64,000 nt of DNA from Paenirhodobacter hankyongi (GTDB lineage: Bacteria; Pseudomonadota; Alphaproteobacteria; Rhodobacterales; Rhodobacteraceae): the NCBI RefSeq assembly GCF_003664585.1, contig NZ_RCHI01000002.1, positions 186,001-250,000 on the forward strand, given 5' to 3'. The translations under genes and the position numbers were made by a program. Below, one piece after another: positions 45,042 through 53,246 of the stretch. Below the pieces are notes generated by a model. The model had not been told where the DNA came from. It worked only from the letters and a program-made list of their open reading frames with translations, and made no database searches. The first letter of the stretch is position 1. Every line of letters starts with the position of its first letter.

Positions 45042-45653
45042 ATGATCCAGGTTGAAACCGCGGACGGTGTCCGCACCGTCACCATCGACCGGCCGGAAAA
45101 GGCCAATTCGCTGACCACCGAGATGCTGACGACGATCGCCGTGGCAGCCGAGACGGCGGCCGAGGCCGGGGTGAAGGTCTTCGTTCTGCGCGGCACCGGC
45201 AAGGTGTTCTCGGCCGGCGCCGACCTTGACGAGGCGCGGGCGGGTCTGGCCACCAGCCCGGTCTGGGAACGGCTGTCGGGCGCGATCGCGCGCATGCCCT
45301 GCCTGACGATCGCGGCGCTGAACGGCACGCTGGCGGGCGGCGCGATGGGGATGGTGCTGGCCTGTGACCTGCGCCTTGCGGTGCCGGGCGCGAAGTTCTT
45401 CTATCCGGTGATGAAGCTCGGCTTCCTGCCGCAGCCCTCGGACCCGGGCCGGATGGCGGCGCTGATCGGGCCGGCGCGGGCGAAGATGATCCTGATGGCG
45501 GGGCAGAAGATCGAGGCCGAGGAGGCGCTGGCCTGGGGGCTGATCGACCGTATCGTCGCCCCCGAGGCGATGGCCGAGACCGTCACAGCGCTGGCCGCCG
45601 ATGCCGGGGCCGCGGCGCCCGCGCATATCGCCGGGATCAAGGCGCTGTTCTGA
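45042..45653 (+). CDS. enoyl-CoA hydratase/isomerase-family protein, probably not a hydratase
   Basis: A 203-residue crotonase-fold protein, shorter than the usual 255-260. The oxyanion-hole motif VFSAGADLDEA and GGAMGMVLACDLR are intact, so a CoA thioester probably binds. The second catalytic glutamate of true hydratases is not seen: the usual P-E-I-K-L-G is YPVMKLG here. This suggests an isomerase-like or altered activity. Strong GAGGGGAGAAGG precedes the start. A terminator hairpin follows. Confidence 0.85.
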   Translation: MIQVETADGVRTVTIDRPEKANSLTTEMLTTIAVAAETAAEAGVKVFVLRGTGKVFSAGADLDEARAGLATSPVWERLSGAIARMPCLTIAALNGTLAGGAMGMVLACDLRLAVPGAKFFYPVMKLGFLPQPSDPGRMAALIGPARAKMILMAGQKIEAEEALAWGLIDRIVAPEAMAETVTALAADAGAAAPAHIAGIKALF

Positions 45654-45660
45654 AACGAAA

Positions 45661-45683
45661 GCGCCCGGGAGTGCCCCGGGCGC
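45661..45683. terminator. bidirectional terminator hairpin
   Basis: GCGCCCGGG (45661-45669) pairs perfectly with CCCGGGCGC (45675-45683). On the minus strand it is followed by TTTCGTTTC, so it ends the DUF2853-like gene; on plus it may end the crotonase gene. Confidence 0.75.
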
Positions 45684-45701
45684 CTTCGGCAGCCTTGCGG
45701 C

Positions 45702-46043
45702 TCAGGCGTAGACGGCTTCCTTGCCGAATTGCTTGACCAGCATGTAATAGACCACGGCGCGATACTTGTTGCGTTCCGACCGGCCATAGGTCTCGACCAC
45801 GGCGTCGATCGCGTCCATCAGCTCGGGCCCGTCGGCAAGGCCCAGTTTCTTCATCAGGAAATTGGTCTTCACCGTCTCGAGCTCGCTCGGGTCGGAAGCG
45901 GCGACGGTCTCGGCATCGGCATTGTAGATCGCCGGGCCGCAGCCGATCGTGACCTTGGTCAGCAGATCCATGTCCGGCGTCATGCCGCATTTGGACTGCA
46001 GGTCCTCCGCGTATTTCGCAATCAGTTCGTCTCTCTTCCCCAT
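45702..46043 (-). CDS. DUF2853-family protein
   Basis: A 113-residue soluble helical protein (KRDELIAKYAEDLQ; VSKCG-like SKCGMTPDMDLL; YGRSERNKYRAVVYYMLVK) matching the small DUF2853 family. No function is assigned to that family. Start ATG 46043 has GAGGAT upstream. It lies between two hairpins and appears to be a single-gene transcript. Confidence 0.8.
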   Translation of the reverse strand: MGKRDELIAKYAEDLQSKCGMTPDMDLLTKVTIGCGPAIYNADAETVAASDPSELETVKTNFLMKKLGLADGPELMDAIDAVVETYGRSERNKYRAVVYYMLVKQFGKEAVYA

Positions 46044-46195
46044 CCCGGAATCCTCACCTGAAATGTCGATCTCGCGGCCGTCTTCGGGGCGGCCTCGCGG
46101 TCGAAGCCTAGGACAGGGCGCGCCGGGAACAAAGTCATTCTTCCGCGGCAGATCCCCACAGGGGAAAATCCGCCGATCAGGCCCCCTGAAACGCG

Positions 46196-46223
46196 AAAAC
46201 CGCGCCCCCGGAAGGAGGCGCGG
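46196..46223 (-). terminator. rho-independent terminator of ahcY
   Basis: CCGCGCC (46200-46206) pairs with GGCGCGG (46217-46223). On the minus strand the stem is followed by TTTT (46199-46196), 24 bases after the ahcY stop. Confidence 0.8.
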
Positions 46224-46246
46224 CCTGATGTCGCCGGTCGGGCGGC

Positions 46247-47638
46247 TCAATAGCGGTAGTGATCGGCCTTGTAGGGGCCTTCGACGGTGACGCCGATATA
46301 TTCGGCCTGATCCGGGCGCAGCTCGGTCAGCTTGACGCCGATCTTCGCCAGATGCAGCCGCGCCACCTTCTCGTCGAGATGCTTGGGCAGGATGTAGACG
46401 CCCGGCGCATACTCCGCGCCCTTGGTGAAGAGCTCGATCTGCGCCAGCACCTGGTTGGTGAAGGAGGCCGACATCACGAAGCTCGGGTGGCCGGTGGCGT
46501 TGCCGAGGTTGAGCAGACGCCCTTCGGAGAGCAGGATGATCCGGTTGCCCGAGGGCATCTCGATCATGTCCACCTGATCCTTGATGTTCGTCCACTTGTG
46601 GTTGCGCAGGCTGGCGACCTGGATCTCGTTGTCGAAATGGCCGATGTTGCCGACGATCGCCATGTCCTTCATCACCCGCATGTGCTCGATGCGGATCACG
46701 TCCTTGTTGCCGGTGGTGGTGACGAAGATGTCGGCCTTCGGCGCCTCGTCCTCGAGCAGGACCACCTCGAAGCCGTCCATCGCCGCCTGCAGCGCGCAGA
46801 TCGGGTCGACCTCCGTCACCTTCACCCGCGCCCCCGCACCCTGCAGCGAGGCGGCGCAGCCCTTGCCCACGTCGCCATAGCCGCAGACGACGGCGACCTT
46901 GCCCGCCATCATCACGTCGGTGGCGCGGCGGATGCCGTCCACGAGCGATTCCTTGCAGCCATACTTGTTGTCGAACTTCGACTTGGTCACGCTGTCGTTC
47001 ACGTTGATCGCCGGGAAGGGCAGCAGGCCCTTCTTGTGCAGGTCATACAGGCGATGCACGCCGGTGGTGGTTTCCTCGGACACGCCCTTGATCGCGGCGC
47101 GCTGCTGGGTGAACCAGCCGGGGGTTTCCGCCATCCGCTTCTTGATCTGGTTGAACAGGCAGACCTCTTCATCCGAGGTCGGCACCGCGATCAGGTCCGT
47201 CTCGCCCGCCTCGACCCGCGCGCCGAGCAGGATGTAGAGCGTCGCGTCGCCGCCATCGTCGAGGATCATGTTCGCCGTGCCCTCGGCAAAGCGGAAGATC
47301 TGGTCGGTATAGGCCCAGTATTCCTCGAGGCTCTCGCCCTTGATCGCGAAGACCGGCGTGCCGGTCGCGGCGATCGCGGCGGCGGCGTGGTCCTGGGTCG
47401 AGAAGATGTTGCACGAGGCCCAGCGGACATCGGCGCCCAGCACCTTCAGCGTCTCGATCAGCACCGCGGTCTGCACCGTCATGTGCAGCGACCCGGCGAT
47501 GCGCGCGCCCTTGAGCGGCTTGGTCTTCCCGAACTCCTCGCGGCAGGCCATCAGGCCCGGCATCTCGGTTTCGGCGATATCAAGCTCCTTGCGGCCAAAA
47601 CCGGCCAGAGCAATGTCCTTGACGATGTAATCGGCCAT
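46247..47638 (-). CDS. ahcY: adenosylhomocysteinase
   Basis: A 463-residue NAD-dependent enzyme splitting S-adenosylhomocysteine to adenosine and homocysteine, keeping methylation running. Motifs include [14 protein letters not shown], the conserved [11 protein letters not shown] with the catalytic lysine, the NAD loop [11 protein letters not shown] and the C-terminal [10 protein letters not shown]. Its ribosome-binding site GGGGAG lies in the 3' arm of a hairpin (see 47645-47666). In Rhodobacter capsulatus this gene is linked to hvrB, as here. Confidence 0.96.
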   Translation of the reverse strand: MADYIVKDIALAGFGRKELDIAETEMPGLMACREEFGKTKPLKGARIAGSLHMTVQTAVLIETLKVLGADVRWASCNIFSTQDHAAAAIAATGTPVFAIKGESLEEYWAYTDQIFRFAEGTANMILDDGGDATLYILLGARVEAGETDLIAVPTSDEEVCLFNQIKKRMAETPGWFTQQRAAIKGVSEETTTGVHRLYDLHKKGLLPFPAINVNDSVTKSKFDNKYGCKESLVDGIRRATDVMMAGKVAVVCGYGDVGKGCAASLQGAGARVKVTEVDPICALQAAMDGFEVVLLEDEAPKADIFVTTTGNKDVIRIEHMRVMKDMAIVGNIGHFDNEIQVASLRNHKWTNIKDQVDMIEMPSGNRIILLSEGRLLNLGNATGHPSFVMSASFTNQVLAQIELFTKGAEYAPGVYILPKHLDEKVARLHLAKIGVKLTELRPDQAEYIGVTVEGPYKADHYRY

Positions 47639-47644
47639 GAGAGG

Positions 47645-47666
47645 CTCCCCAATGTCGGAATTGGGG
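47645..47666 (-). promoter_or_regulatory. hairpin enclosing the ahcY Shine-Dalgarno
   Basis: In the mRNA, CCCCAAT (47666-47660), loop TCCGAC, then ATTGGGG (47653-47647) form a perfect 7-bp stem. The GGGG of the 3' arm is the start of the ribosome-binding site GGGGAG (47650-47645), 6 bases from ATG 47638. Pairing would hide the site and lower translation. It could be a regulatory element responding to temperature, RNA, protein or metabolite; none of these is shown. Confidence 0.55.
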
Positions 47667-47715
47667 CGTTGTCTATCATTTCAGGGCCCGGGCGGCAATC
47701 AGGACCGGGCCGGGC

Positions 47716-48216
47716 TCAGGCGGGCAGGAGCCCCTCGGATTTCAGCAACGCAACGGGGTTGTCGCCTTTCTCCCAGCCAACGCCCGAGGAGATCACGCAG
47801 GCCACCCCGTCGGCACGGGTATAGACCGCCGTCCAGGTGCCCATGATGTCCGACGCCCAGAGCTCGACCGAGCGGTTCTGCTCAAGCGGAGTGATCACCC
47901 GCGGCTTCTCGGCGAAGTCGTGGTCGAGCGTGTCGAGCAGCGCGCGGCGGTGATCGCAATAGGGCACATCGGGCGATTGTTCCGCACCGATCTCGGAGAT
48001 CGAGTCGAACACCGACAGATCGCCCCAGCGGAGATCGGGGCCGACGTCATCCATCGGCCGATCGGCGCCGGCCGACACCTGCGGGAAGACCGAGGTGCGG
48101 GCAAGCGGTGCGGCCTCGCGCGGGCCGACCATCGAGACGGCCATGCTGACCGAGCCCGCAAGGGCGATCGCCATCACCGCGGCCACGGCGGAAAGCTTCT
48201 TCGGATCGGGCGTCAT
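47716..48216 (-). CDS. hypothetical exported or membrane-anchored protein
   Basis: A 166-residue protein with an N-terminal hydrophobic stretch (AVAAVMAIALAGSVSMAVSM) that may be a signal peptide or anchor. It is followed by a soluble part with YCDHRRALLDTLDHDF and WTAVYTRADGVACVISSG, the latter containing two well-spaced cysteines. I know no family. Start ATG 48216 has GGAGAGGA upstream. It lies 77 bases before ahcY on the same strand and may share a transcript with it. It diverges from the HD gene. Confidence 0.72.
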   Translation of the reverse strand: MTPDPKKLSAVAAVMAIALAGSVSMAVSMVGPREAAPLARTSVFPQVSAGADRPMDDVGPDLRWGDLSVFDSISEIGAEQSPDVPYCDHRRALLDTLDHDFAEKPRVITPLEQNRSVELWASDIMGTWTAVYTRADGVACVISSGVGWEKGDNPVALLKSEGLLPA

Positions 48217-48334
48217 GCGTATCCTCTCCTGTCATCCGTTCAAGGGGGGAACGCGGGCCGTGCCGATCCGGTTCCGCGCCGTTTACAGCCCGGCACGCTT
48301 TCGCTAGCACGGGCAGGACCACAGGGAGGGCGGC

Positions 48335-48925
48335 ATGAAACGGGCATGGCAGCGGATGCTCTCGGGGCGCAGGCTCGACCTGCTCGACCCGACACCGGTC
48401 GATATCGAGATCGAGGACATCGCCCACGGCCTTGCCTTCGTGGCGCGCTGGAACGGCCAGACCCGGGGCGATTTCCCCTATTCGGTGGCGGAACATTCAC
48501 TGCTGGTCGAGCAGATCTTCGACCGGCAGAACCCGGGCGTCGGCGCGCGCTGGCAACTCGCCGCGCTGCTGCACGATGCGCCCGAATACGTTCTGGGCGA
48601 CATGATCAGCCCGGTGAAGGCGGCGATCGGCGAGGGCTATGGTGAACTCGATGCGCGGCTGAGCGCGGCGGTGCACCTGCGCTTTGGCCTGCCCGCGGTG
48701 CTGCCCGGCCCGATCAAGACGGCGATCAAGAAGGCGGACATCCTGTCGGCGCGGCTCGAGGCCGAGGCGATCGCGGGATTTTCACGGGAAGAGGCGGACC
48801 GGATCTTCGGGCGCCCCGATGCGGGGCTGATGCGGGGGCTCGCGATCCGGCTGCGCCCCCCGGCCGAGGTGCGCGCGGACTATACCGCGCGCCACATGGC
48901 CTTGCTGAGCGCGCTCAGCGATTGA
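48335..48925 (+). CDS. HD-domain phosphohydrolase, YfbR-like
   Basis: A 196-residue metal-dependent hydrolase. The metal ligands are visible in YSVAEHSLLVEQIF, LLHDAPEYVLGDM (the HD pair) and IKKADILSARLEAE. The pattern matches YfbR-type 5'-deoxynucleotidases. It starts at ATG 48335 behind GGGAGGG. It lies directly before hvrB, on the same strand. It may correspond to a neighbour described near ahcY and hvrB in R. capsulatus, but I cannot match it by memory. Confidence 0.85.
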   Translation: MKRAWQRMLSGRRLDLLDPTPVDIEIEDIAHGLAFVARWNGQTRGDFPYSVAEHSLLVEQIFDRQNPGVGARWQLAALLHDAPEYVLGDMISPVKAAIGEGYGELDARLSAAVHLRFGLPAVLPGPIKTAIKKADILSARLEAEAIAGFSREEADRIFGRPDAGLMRGLAIRLRPPAEVRADYTARHMALLSALSD

Positions 48926-49007
48926 ACTTGTATTCACCCTTGCCCGCGGCACGCGGCGCATAGCCGCCCATGGCGAGGGTCATCACTTCTGCAAGCATGC
49001 GGATCAT
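48915..49007 (-). CDS. 30-residue small ORF divergent from hvrB
   Basis: ATG 49007 follows AAAGGAGATCAGGAA, an excellent Shine-Dalgarno, and the frame ends at TGA 48917-48915. The product is MIRMLAEVMTLAMGGYAPRA plus a basic tail ending KGEYKFNR. The N-terminus is an amphipathic or membrane-touching helix. Its end overlaps the end of the HD gene by 11 bases. It faces the LysR gene hvrB across 99 bases, the position where LysR regulators often control a divergent gene. Function unknown. Confidence 0.55.
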   Translation of the reverse strand: MIRMLAEVMTLAMGGYAPRAAGKGEYKFNR

Positions 49008-49106
49008 TTCCTGATCTCCTTTCTTGTGTTGATGCCCTGTATTTGCGTTGACGCGCGGATTTTTGCGAGTCAGGAATTTTTCCAGACCTGCAAGAATGGC
49101 TAACAG

Positions 49107-49985
49107 ATGAGTGAAATCGACTGGCGTCACATGCCGGCGCTGACGGCGCTGCGCGCCTTTGCCGCAACGGCGCGCGAGGGTGGCTTCAGCGCCGCCGCGC
49201 GCAAGCTCAACGTCACCCATGCGGCGGTGCAGCAGCAGGTGCGCGCGCTCGAGGCCGAGCTTGGCATCGCGCTGCTGTGGCGCGAGGGCCGGCACGTGCA
49301 TCTGACGGCCGAGGGCGAGCGGCTGGCCTCGGCGCTGACCGATGGCTTCCTGCTGATCCAGACCGCGGTCGAGGGGCTGCGCGCGGCGCGCACGGAACGG
49401 CCGCTGACCGTGACCCTGCCCCCGGCCTTCGCCGCGGAATGGCTGATGCCGCGGCTGGCGAAATTCTGGAAACGGCATCCGGAAATTGCGCTCTCGCTCT
49501 TGCCCGAACCGCGCGTCGGCGATCTGCGCGAAATGGGCGCGCATCTGGGCATCCGCTTCGGCAATGGCCGCTGGCCGGGGGTGAATTCCGAATTTCTCAC
49601 CTCGGCTCCGCAAATCGTGGTCGCCGCACCGGAATTGCTGGGCGGGCGGCAGAAACTCAGCCTGCGTGAAATGTCGATGCTGCCCTGGATCCGCGAGGGC
49701 GATTGGCCAGAACAGATGCAATTGCTGGAATCCATCGGGTTGAAACCCGCCGCGCTGAAATTCGTCGACTTCCCGAACGAGGAACTGGCGCTGTCGGCCG
49801 CACGCGAAGGCATTGGCCTGCACCTCGAAACCGAGGCGCTGATCGAGGAAGACCTGAAAATCGGCTGGCTGATTAAAATCCGCGAGCTGAACGAGGAAAG
49901 CCTCGGCTATTATCTGGTCTGGCCACCGGGCCCGTTGAGCCCGGCAGCACAGATTTTCGTCGACTGGCTGAAAGCCGAGGTCTGA
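49107..49985 (+). CDS. hvrB: LysR-family regulator HvrB
   Basis: A 292-residue LysR protein of the GcvA-like type. The N-terminal helix-turn-helix is LRAFAATAREGGFSAAARKL with NVTHAAVQQQVRALE; the rest is the inducer-binding domain. In R. capsulatus, HvrB responds to low light and activates ahcY and a neighbour, and represses itself. The same gene neighbours are present here, so I use the name; function in this organism is inferred. The ribosome-binding site is weak. Its stop is 3 bases from the stop of convergent hvrA. Confidence 0.82.
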   Translation: MSEIDWRHMPALTALRAFAATAREGGFSAAARKLNVTHAAVQQQVRALEAELGIALLWREGRHVHLTAEGERLASALTDGFLLIQTAVEGLRAARTERPLTVTLPPAFAAEWLMPRLAKFWKRHPEIALSLLPEPRVGDLREMGAHLGIRFGNGRWPGVNSEFLTSAPQIVVAAPELLGGRQKLSLREMSMLPWIREGDWPEQMQLLESIGLKPAALKFVDFPNEELALSAAREGIGLHLETEALIEEDLKIGWLIKIRELNEESLGYYLVWPPGPLSPAAQIFVDWLKAEV

Positions 49986-49988
49986 GCC

Positions 49989-50303
49989 TCAGATTGCCAG
50001 ATCTTCCAAAGACTTGCCGGCCGCCAGCGCCGCCTCGACCCATTTCGGCTTGCGCCCGCGCCCGGTCCAGGTTTCGGCCGGATTTTCGGAGTTGGCATAT
50101 TTCGGTGCCACCGCCTTGCGGGGTTTTGCGCTGCTCAGCTCGGCCAGTTCGGCAAGCGAATAGCCCATCTTGCGCGCGCTTTCCTCAAGCTCGGCCAGCG
50201 CCTCGCGCTTCTTGCGATCCTCGTAGGTTTCAATCGCACGGTCGACCTTGGTGCGCAGCGTCTTGAGTTCGGCAAGCGTCAGATCGTCGAAACTGATATC
50301 CAT
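49989..50303 (-). CDS. hvrA: H-NS-family protein HvrA
   Basis: A 104-residue nucleoid protein. An N-terminal coiled coil (LTLAELKTLRTKVDRAIETY) drives oligomerisation, and the C-terminal TWTGRGRKPKWVEAAL is the H-NS minor-groove DNA-binding motif. R. capsulatus HvrA lies right after regA and tunes photosynthesis and nitrogen-fixation genes; the same order is here. Start ATG 50303 has GGAGG upstream. No phototrophy genes are in this window. Confidence 0.92.
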   Translation of the reverse strand: MDISFDDLTLAELKTLRTKVDRAIETYEDRKKREALAELEESARKMGYSLAELAELSSAKPRKAVAPKYANSENPAETWTGRGRKPKWVEAALAAGKSLEDLAI

Positions 50304-50375
50304 TCCAGAGCCTCCGGGGTGGGTTTCCCGGAAGATAAACATCAAAATGGAGTGGATTTCAAGTTTTTCCGAAAA

Positions 50376-50930
50376 TCAGCGCGGGCTGCGTTTCGCCAGA
50401 ATGCGCTGCAGCGTGCGACGGTGCATATTCAGCCGGCGTGCAGTTTCAGAAACGTTGCGGTCGCACATTTCATAAACGCGCTGGATATGTTCCCAGCGCA
50501 CGCGGTCGGCGCTCATCGGGTTTTCCGGCGGCGGCGGCAGGGCCTCGCCATTCGCCAGAAGCGCGCTGGTGATGTCATTCGCATCCGCGGGCTTCGACAG
50601 GTAGTCGGTCGCCCCCATCTTCACCGCGGCCACCGCCGTCGCGATCGCGCCATAGCCGGTCAGAACCACGATCCGCGCATCGGGGCGTTTCTCGCGCAGC
50701 GCCTCGACCACCTCGAGCCCGTTGCCATCCTCAAGTCGCAGGTCGATGACCGCATAGGCGGGCGGGCGCCCCTGCGCGATCGCCTTGCCGGCGGCGACGG
50801 TCTCGGCGGTCTCGGTCTCGAAGCCGCGCTTTTCCATCGCCCGGGCGAGACGGGTCAGGAAGGGCACGTCGTCATCGACCAGAAGCAGCGTCCGGTCCGC
50901 CCCCAGTTCCACGAATTCGTCCTCGGCCAT
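50376..50930 (-). CDS. regA: redox response regulator RegA/PrrA
   Basis: A 184-residue response regulator phosphorylated by RegB. The receiver has LLLVDDDVPFLTRLA, the phosphoacceptor in VIDLRLEDGNGLEV and the switch lysine in LSKPADA. The Fis-type helix-turn-helix (NVSETARRLNMHRRTLQRIL) is the nearly invariant RegA DNA-binding end. It controls aerobic-anaerobic gene sets in Rhodobacter and relatives. It is followed by hvrA and preceded by senC on the same strand. Confidence 0.97.
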   Translation of the reverse strand: MAEDEFVELGADRTLLLVDDDVPFLTRLARAMEKRGFETETAETVAAGKAIAQGRPPAYAVIDLRLEDGNGLEVVEALREKRPDARIVVLTGYGAIATAVAAVKMGATDYLSKPADANDITSALLANGEALPPPPENPMSADRVRWEHIQRVYEMCDRNVSETARRLNMHRRTLQRILAKRSPR

Positions 50931-51011
50931 CTTCCGTCCCCCGCATGTTTGCTGAGACGGTTCTAAGGCGTCCCGCGGAACGGGTCAATTTCCGGCTGCC
51001 CCGGAAATCCC

Positions 51012-51650
51012 TTATTTTCCCGCGCCCTTCCACGCATCGACGAAACAGGCGACCGAGTCGGCCATCTGTTCGGCGGTGGTGTCCCGGTTGTAGAATTCCA
51101 CAAAGCCGATCTCGGGGAAGACCAGATAGGTCTGCGTCGAGTGGTCGATCAGCGTGTAGGGGTCGCCCGGATTCTGCACCTTGAAATAGGTACGATAGGC
51201 GCGCGAGGCCGCCGCCACCTGCTCTTTCGAGCCCGTGAGCCCGATCATCTTCGGGCTCATGATATCGGTGAATTCGCGCAGCAGTTCGGGCGTGTCGCGG
51301 TCGGTGTCGACCGAGATGAACACCGGCGTCACGTCATAGCCGCGCCCGTCGAGGATATCCGTCGCCTCGGCATTGCGCGAATTGTCCATCGGGCAGACAT
51401 CGGGGCAATAGGTATAGCCGAAGTAGAGCAGGCTCGGCTTGGTGAAGACGTCCTTGTCGGTGACGGTCTTGCCGTTCTCGTCGACCAGGGTGAAGGGCCC
51501 GCCGATCTTCGCGGTGCCGCCGACGACACCCTTGCGGCATTGCGCGAACATGTCGGCATCGCCGCCGCGGGTGGCAAGCCAGGTGGCGCCCAGTCCGGCG
51601 ACCACGAGGACGGCGGCGGCGATGGCGGCGGCTTTCGGGGTGATCTTCAT
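51012..51650 (-). CDS. senC: SCO1/SenC copper protein
   Basis: A 212-residue thioredoxin-fold protein anchored by one N-terminal helix (AAAIAAAVLVVAGLGATWL). The copper site is the CPDVC motif in GYTYCPDVCPM plus the histidine in LIDHSTQTY. It delivers copper to cytochrome c oxidase, and in Rhodobacter the PrrC/SenC protein also links oxidase activity to RegB signalling. GGAAGGA precedes ATG 51650. It is divergent from regB, and co-oriented with regA. Confidence 0.94.
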   Translation of the reverse strand: MKITPKAAAIAAAVLVVAGLGATWLATRGGDADMFAQCRKGVVGGTAKIGGPFTLVDENGKTVTDKDVFTKPSLLYFGYTYCPDVCPMDNSRNAEATDILDGRGYDVTPVFISVDTDRDTPELLREFTDIMSPKMIGLTGSKEQVAAASRAYRTYFKVQNPGDPYTLIDHSTQTYLVFPEIGFVEFYNRDTTAEQMADSVACFVDAWKGAGK

Positions 51651-51766
51651 CGTCGGTCCTTCCGGTGGGCTGTGCATTGATCGCAGGGCGGGACGCTACT
51701 ATCAAGGTTCGCAACGGAAAATGTGACAACAGGACCCATCAATTCCGGGTCCGGATCGGAGCAGAG

Positions 51767-53152
51767 ATGGCGGAACGGCCCGAACCCGGACTGCGCCTGG
51801 CCGAAAGCCATCAGGACTGGGTCCGCCTGCGCACGCTGATCTTCCTGCGCTGGACGGCGATCGCCGGGCAGCTTGGCGCGCTGCTGGTCGCCCTTTACTG
51901 GTTCGACATCGCGCTTGATCTGCCGCTGTGCCTGGCCACCATCGGCGCCGCGGTCGCGGCAAACCTGGTGGCGATCCGGCTCTTCCCGGAAAGCCGGCGG
52001 CTGAGCCAGGCCGAGGTGACGGCGACGCTGCTCTTCGACACCGCCCAGCTCGCGCTGCTGCTCGCCCTCACCGGCGGGCTGAACAACCCCTTCGCGCTGC
52101 TGATCCTGGTGCCCGCGACGATCGCCGCCACCGCGCTCGAGCTGCGCCCGACGCTGCTTCTGGGCACCGCGACGATCGCGATGATCTCCTGCGTGGCGCT
52201 GTTCAACCTGCCGCTGACCACAAAGGACGGGATCGAGCTGGCGATGCCGCCGGTGATCGAATTCGGCACCTGGGTCGCGATCGTGGTCGGGGTGATCTTC
52301 CTCGGCGGCTATGCCCACCGCATCGCCGGCGAGATCCATTCGATGGGCGATGCGCTGCTGGCGACACAGCTGGCGCTCGCCCGCGAGCAGAAGCTGACCG
52401 ACCTCGGCGGCGTGGTGGCGGCGGCGGCGCATGAGCTCGGCACGCCGCTCGCGACGATCAAGCTGGTGTCCTCGGAGCTTGCCGACGAGCTTGATGACCG
52501 GCCCGAGCTGTACGAGGACGCGCTGCTGATCCGCGAGCAGGCCGACCGCTGCCGCGACATCCTGCGCTCGATGGGCCGCGCCGGAAAGGATGACCTGCAC
52601 CTACGCTCGGCACCGCTGCTTGCCGTGCTGCGCGAGGCGGCCGAGCCGCATCTCGACCGTGGCAAGGAGATCCGCTTCGAGGCCGCCCCGGCCCCCGGCG
52701 GGTCCGACCGGCAGCCGACGATCTACCGCTATCCCGAGCTCATCCACGCGCTGCGCAACCTGGTGCAGAACGCCGTCGACTTCGCGCAAAGCACGGTCTG
52801 GGTCGACGCCGAATGGACCGGCCAGCAGATCACCGTGCGCATCACCGACGATGGCCGCGGCTATGCGCCGGGGGTGATCGGCCGGATCGGCGACCCGTTC
52901 CTGCACAGCCGCCCGACCGAACGCGGCACCCGCCCGGAATACGAGGGCATGGGTCTTGGCCTGTTCATCGCCAAGACCCTGCTCGAGCGCACCGGCGCCC
53001 GGCTGCGATTCGCCAATGGCCTGGAACCTGCAGGCGAGGACGGCGCCGCGCCGCGCCGTTCAGGCGCGGTGGTCGAGGTGCGCTGGCCCGCCGCGCGCCT
53101 TCTTGCCCCCGAAACCGGCCCTCTGGGCGAAAATGTCCCGATCACGGCATAA
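51767..53152 (+). CDS. regB: redox sensor histidine kinase RegB/PrrB
   Basis: A 461-residue sensor with six N-terminal transmembrane helices and the invariant GGLNNPF (residues 103-109), reported as the ubiquinone-binding loop. The phosphorylated histidine is His222 in AAAAHELGTPLATIKL. Cys262 in ADRCRDILR is the redox cysteine position of RegB. N- and G-boxes (NLVQNAVDFA; GMGLGLFIAKTLL) complete the kinase. Start ATG 51767 has GGAG upstream. It phosphorylates RegA when the quinone pool and oxygen signals change. Confidence 0.96.
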   Translation: MAERPEPGLRLAESHQDWVRLRTLIFLRWTAIAGQLGALLVALYWFDIALDLPLCLATIGAAVAANLVAIRLFPESRRLSQAEVTATLLFDTAQLALLLALTGGLNNPFALLILVPATIAATALELRPTLLLGTATIAMISCVALFNLPLTTKDGIELAMPPVIEFGTWVAIVVGVIFLGGYAHRIAGEIHSMGDALLATQLALAREQKLTDLGGVVAAAAHELGTPLATIKLVSSELADELDDRPELYEDALLIREQADRCRDILRSMGRAGKDDLHLRSAPLLAVLREAAEPHLDRGKEIRFEAAPAPGGSDRQPTIYRYPELIHALRNLVQNAVDFAQSTVWVDAEWTGQQITVRITDDGRGYAPGVIGRIGDPFLHSRPTERGTRPEYEGMGLGLFIAKTLLERTGARLRFANGLEPAGEDGAAPRRSGAVVEVRWPAARLLAPETGPLGENVPITA

Positions 53153-53246
53153 CCCCAGGGCGAAAACTCTCGCGCAATACACGCTTAACGTGTAATTCAC
53201 CATTCTGCCCGGAGGATTCCCTCGAAGGGCGGAAAGGACATGGGCG

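Noticed and set aside
47639-47715. Known SAH or SAM/SAH riboswitch upstream of ahcY
   Set aside because: The short hairpin and SD overlap resemble the SAM/SAH class in outline, but the conserved loop and flanking sequences I know for those classes are not present. A covariance-model search would decide.
49008-49106. LysR box (T-N11-A) between the 30-codon ORF and hvrB
   Set aside because: A short palindrome GCGTTGACGC is present but does not form a clear dyad with the expected spacing.
53178-53194. Operator before the PAS gene
   Set aside because: The repeat ACACG-CTTAA-CGTGT is short and no regulator can be linked to it. Noted only.
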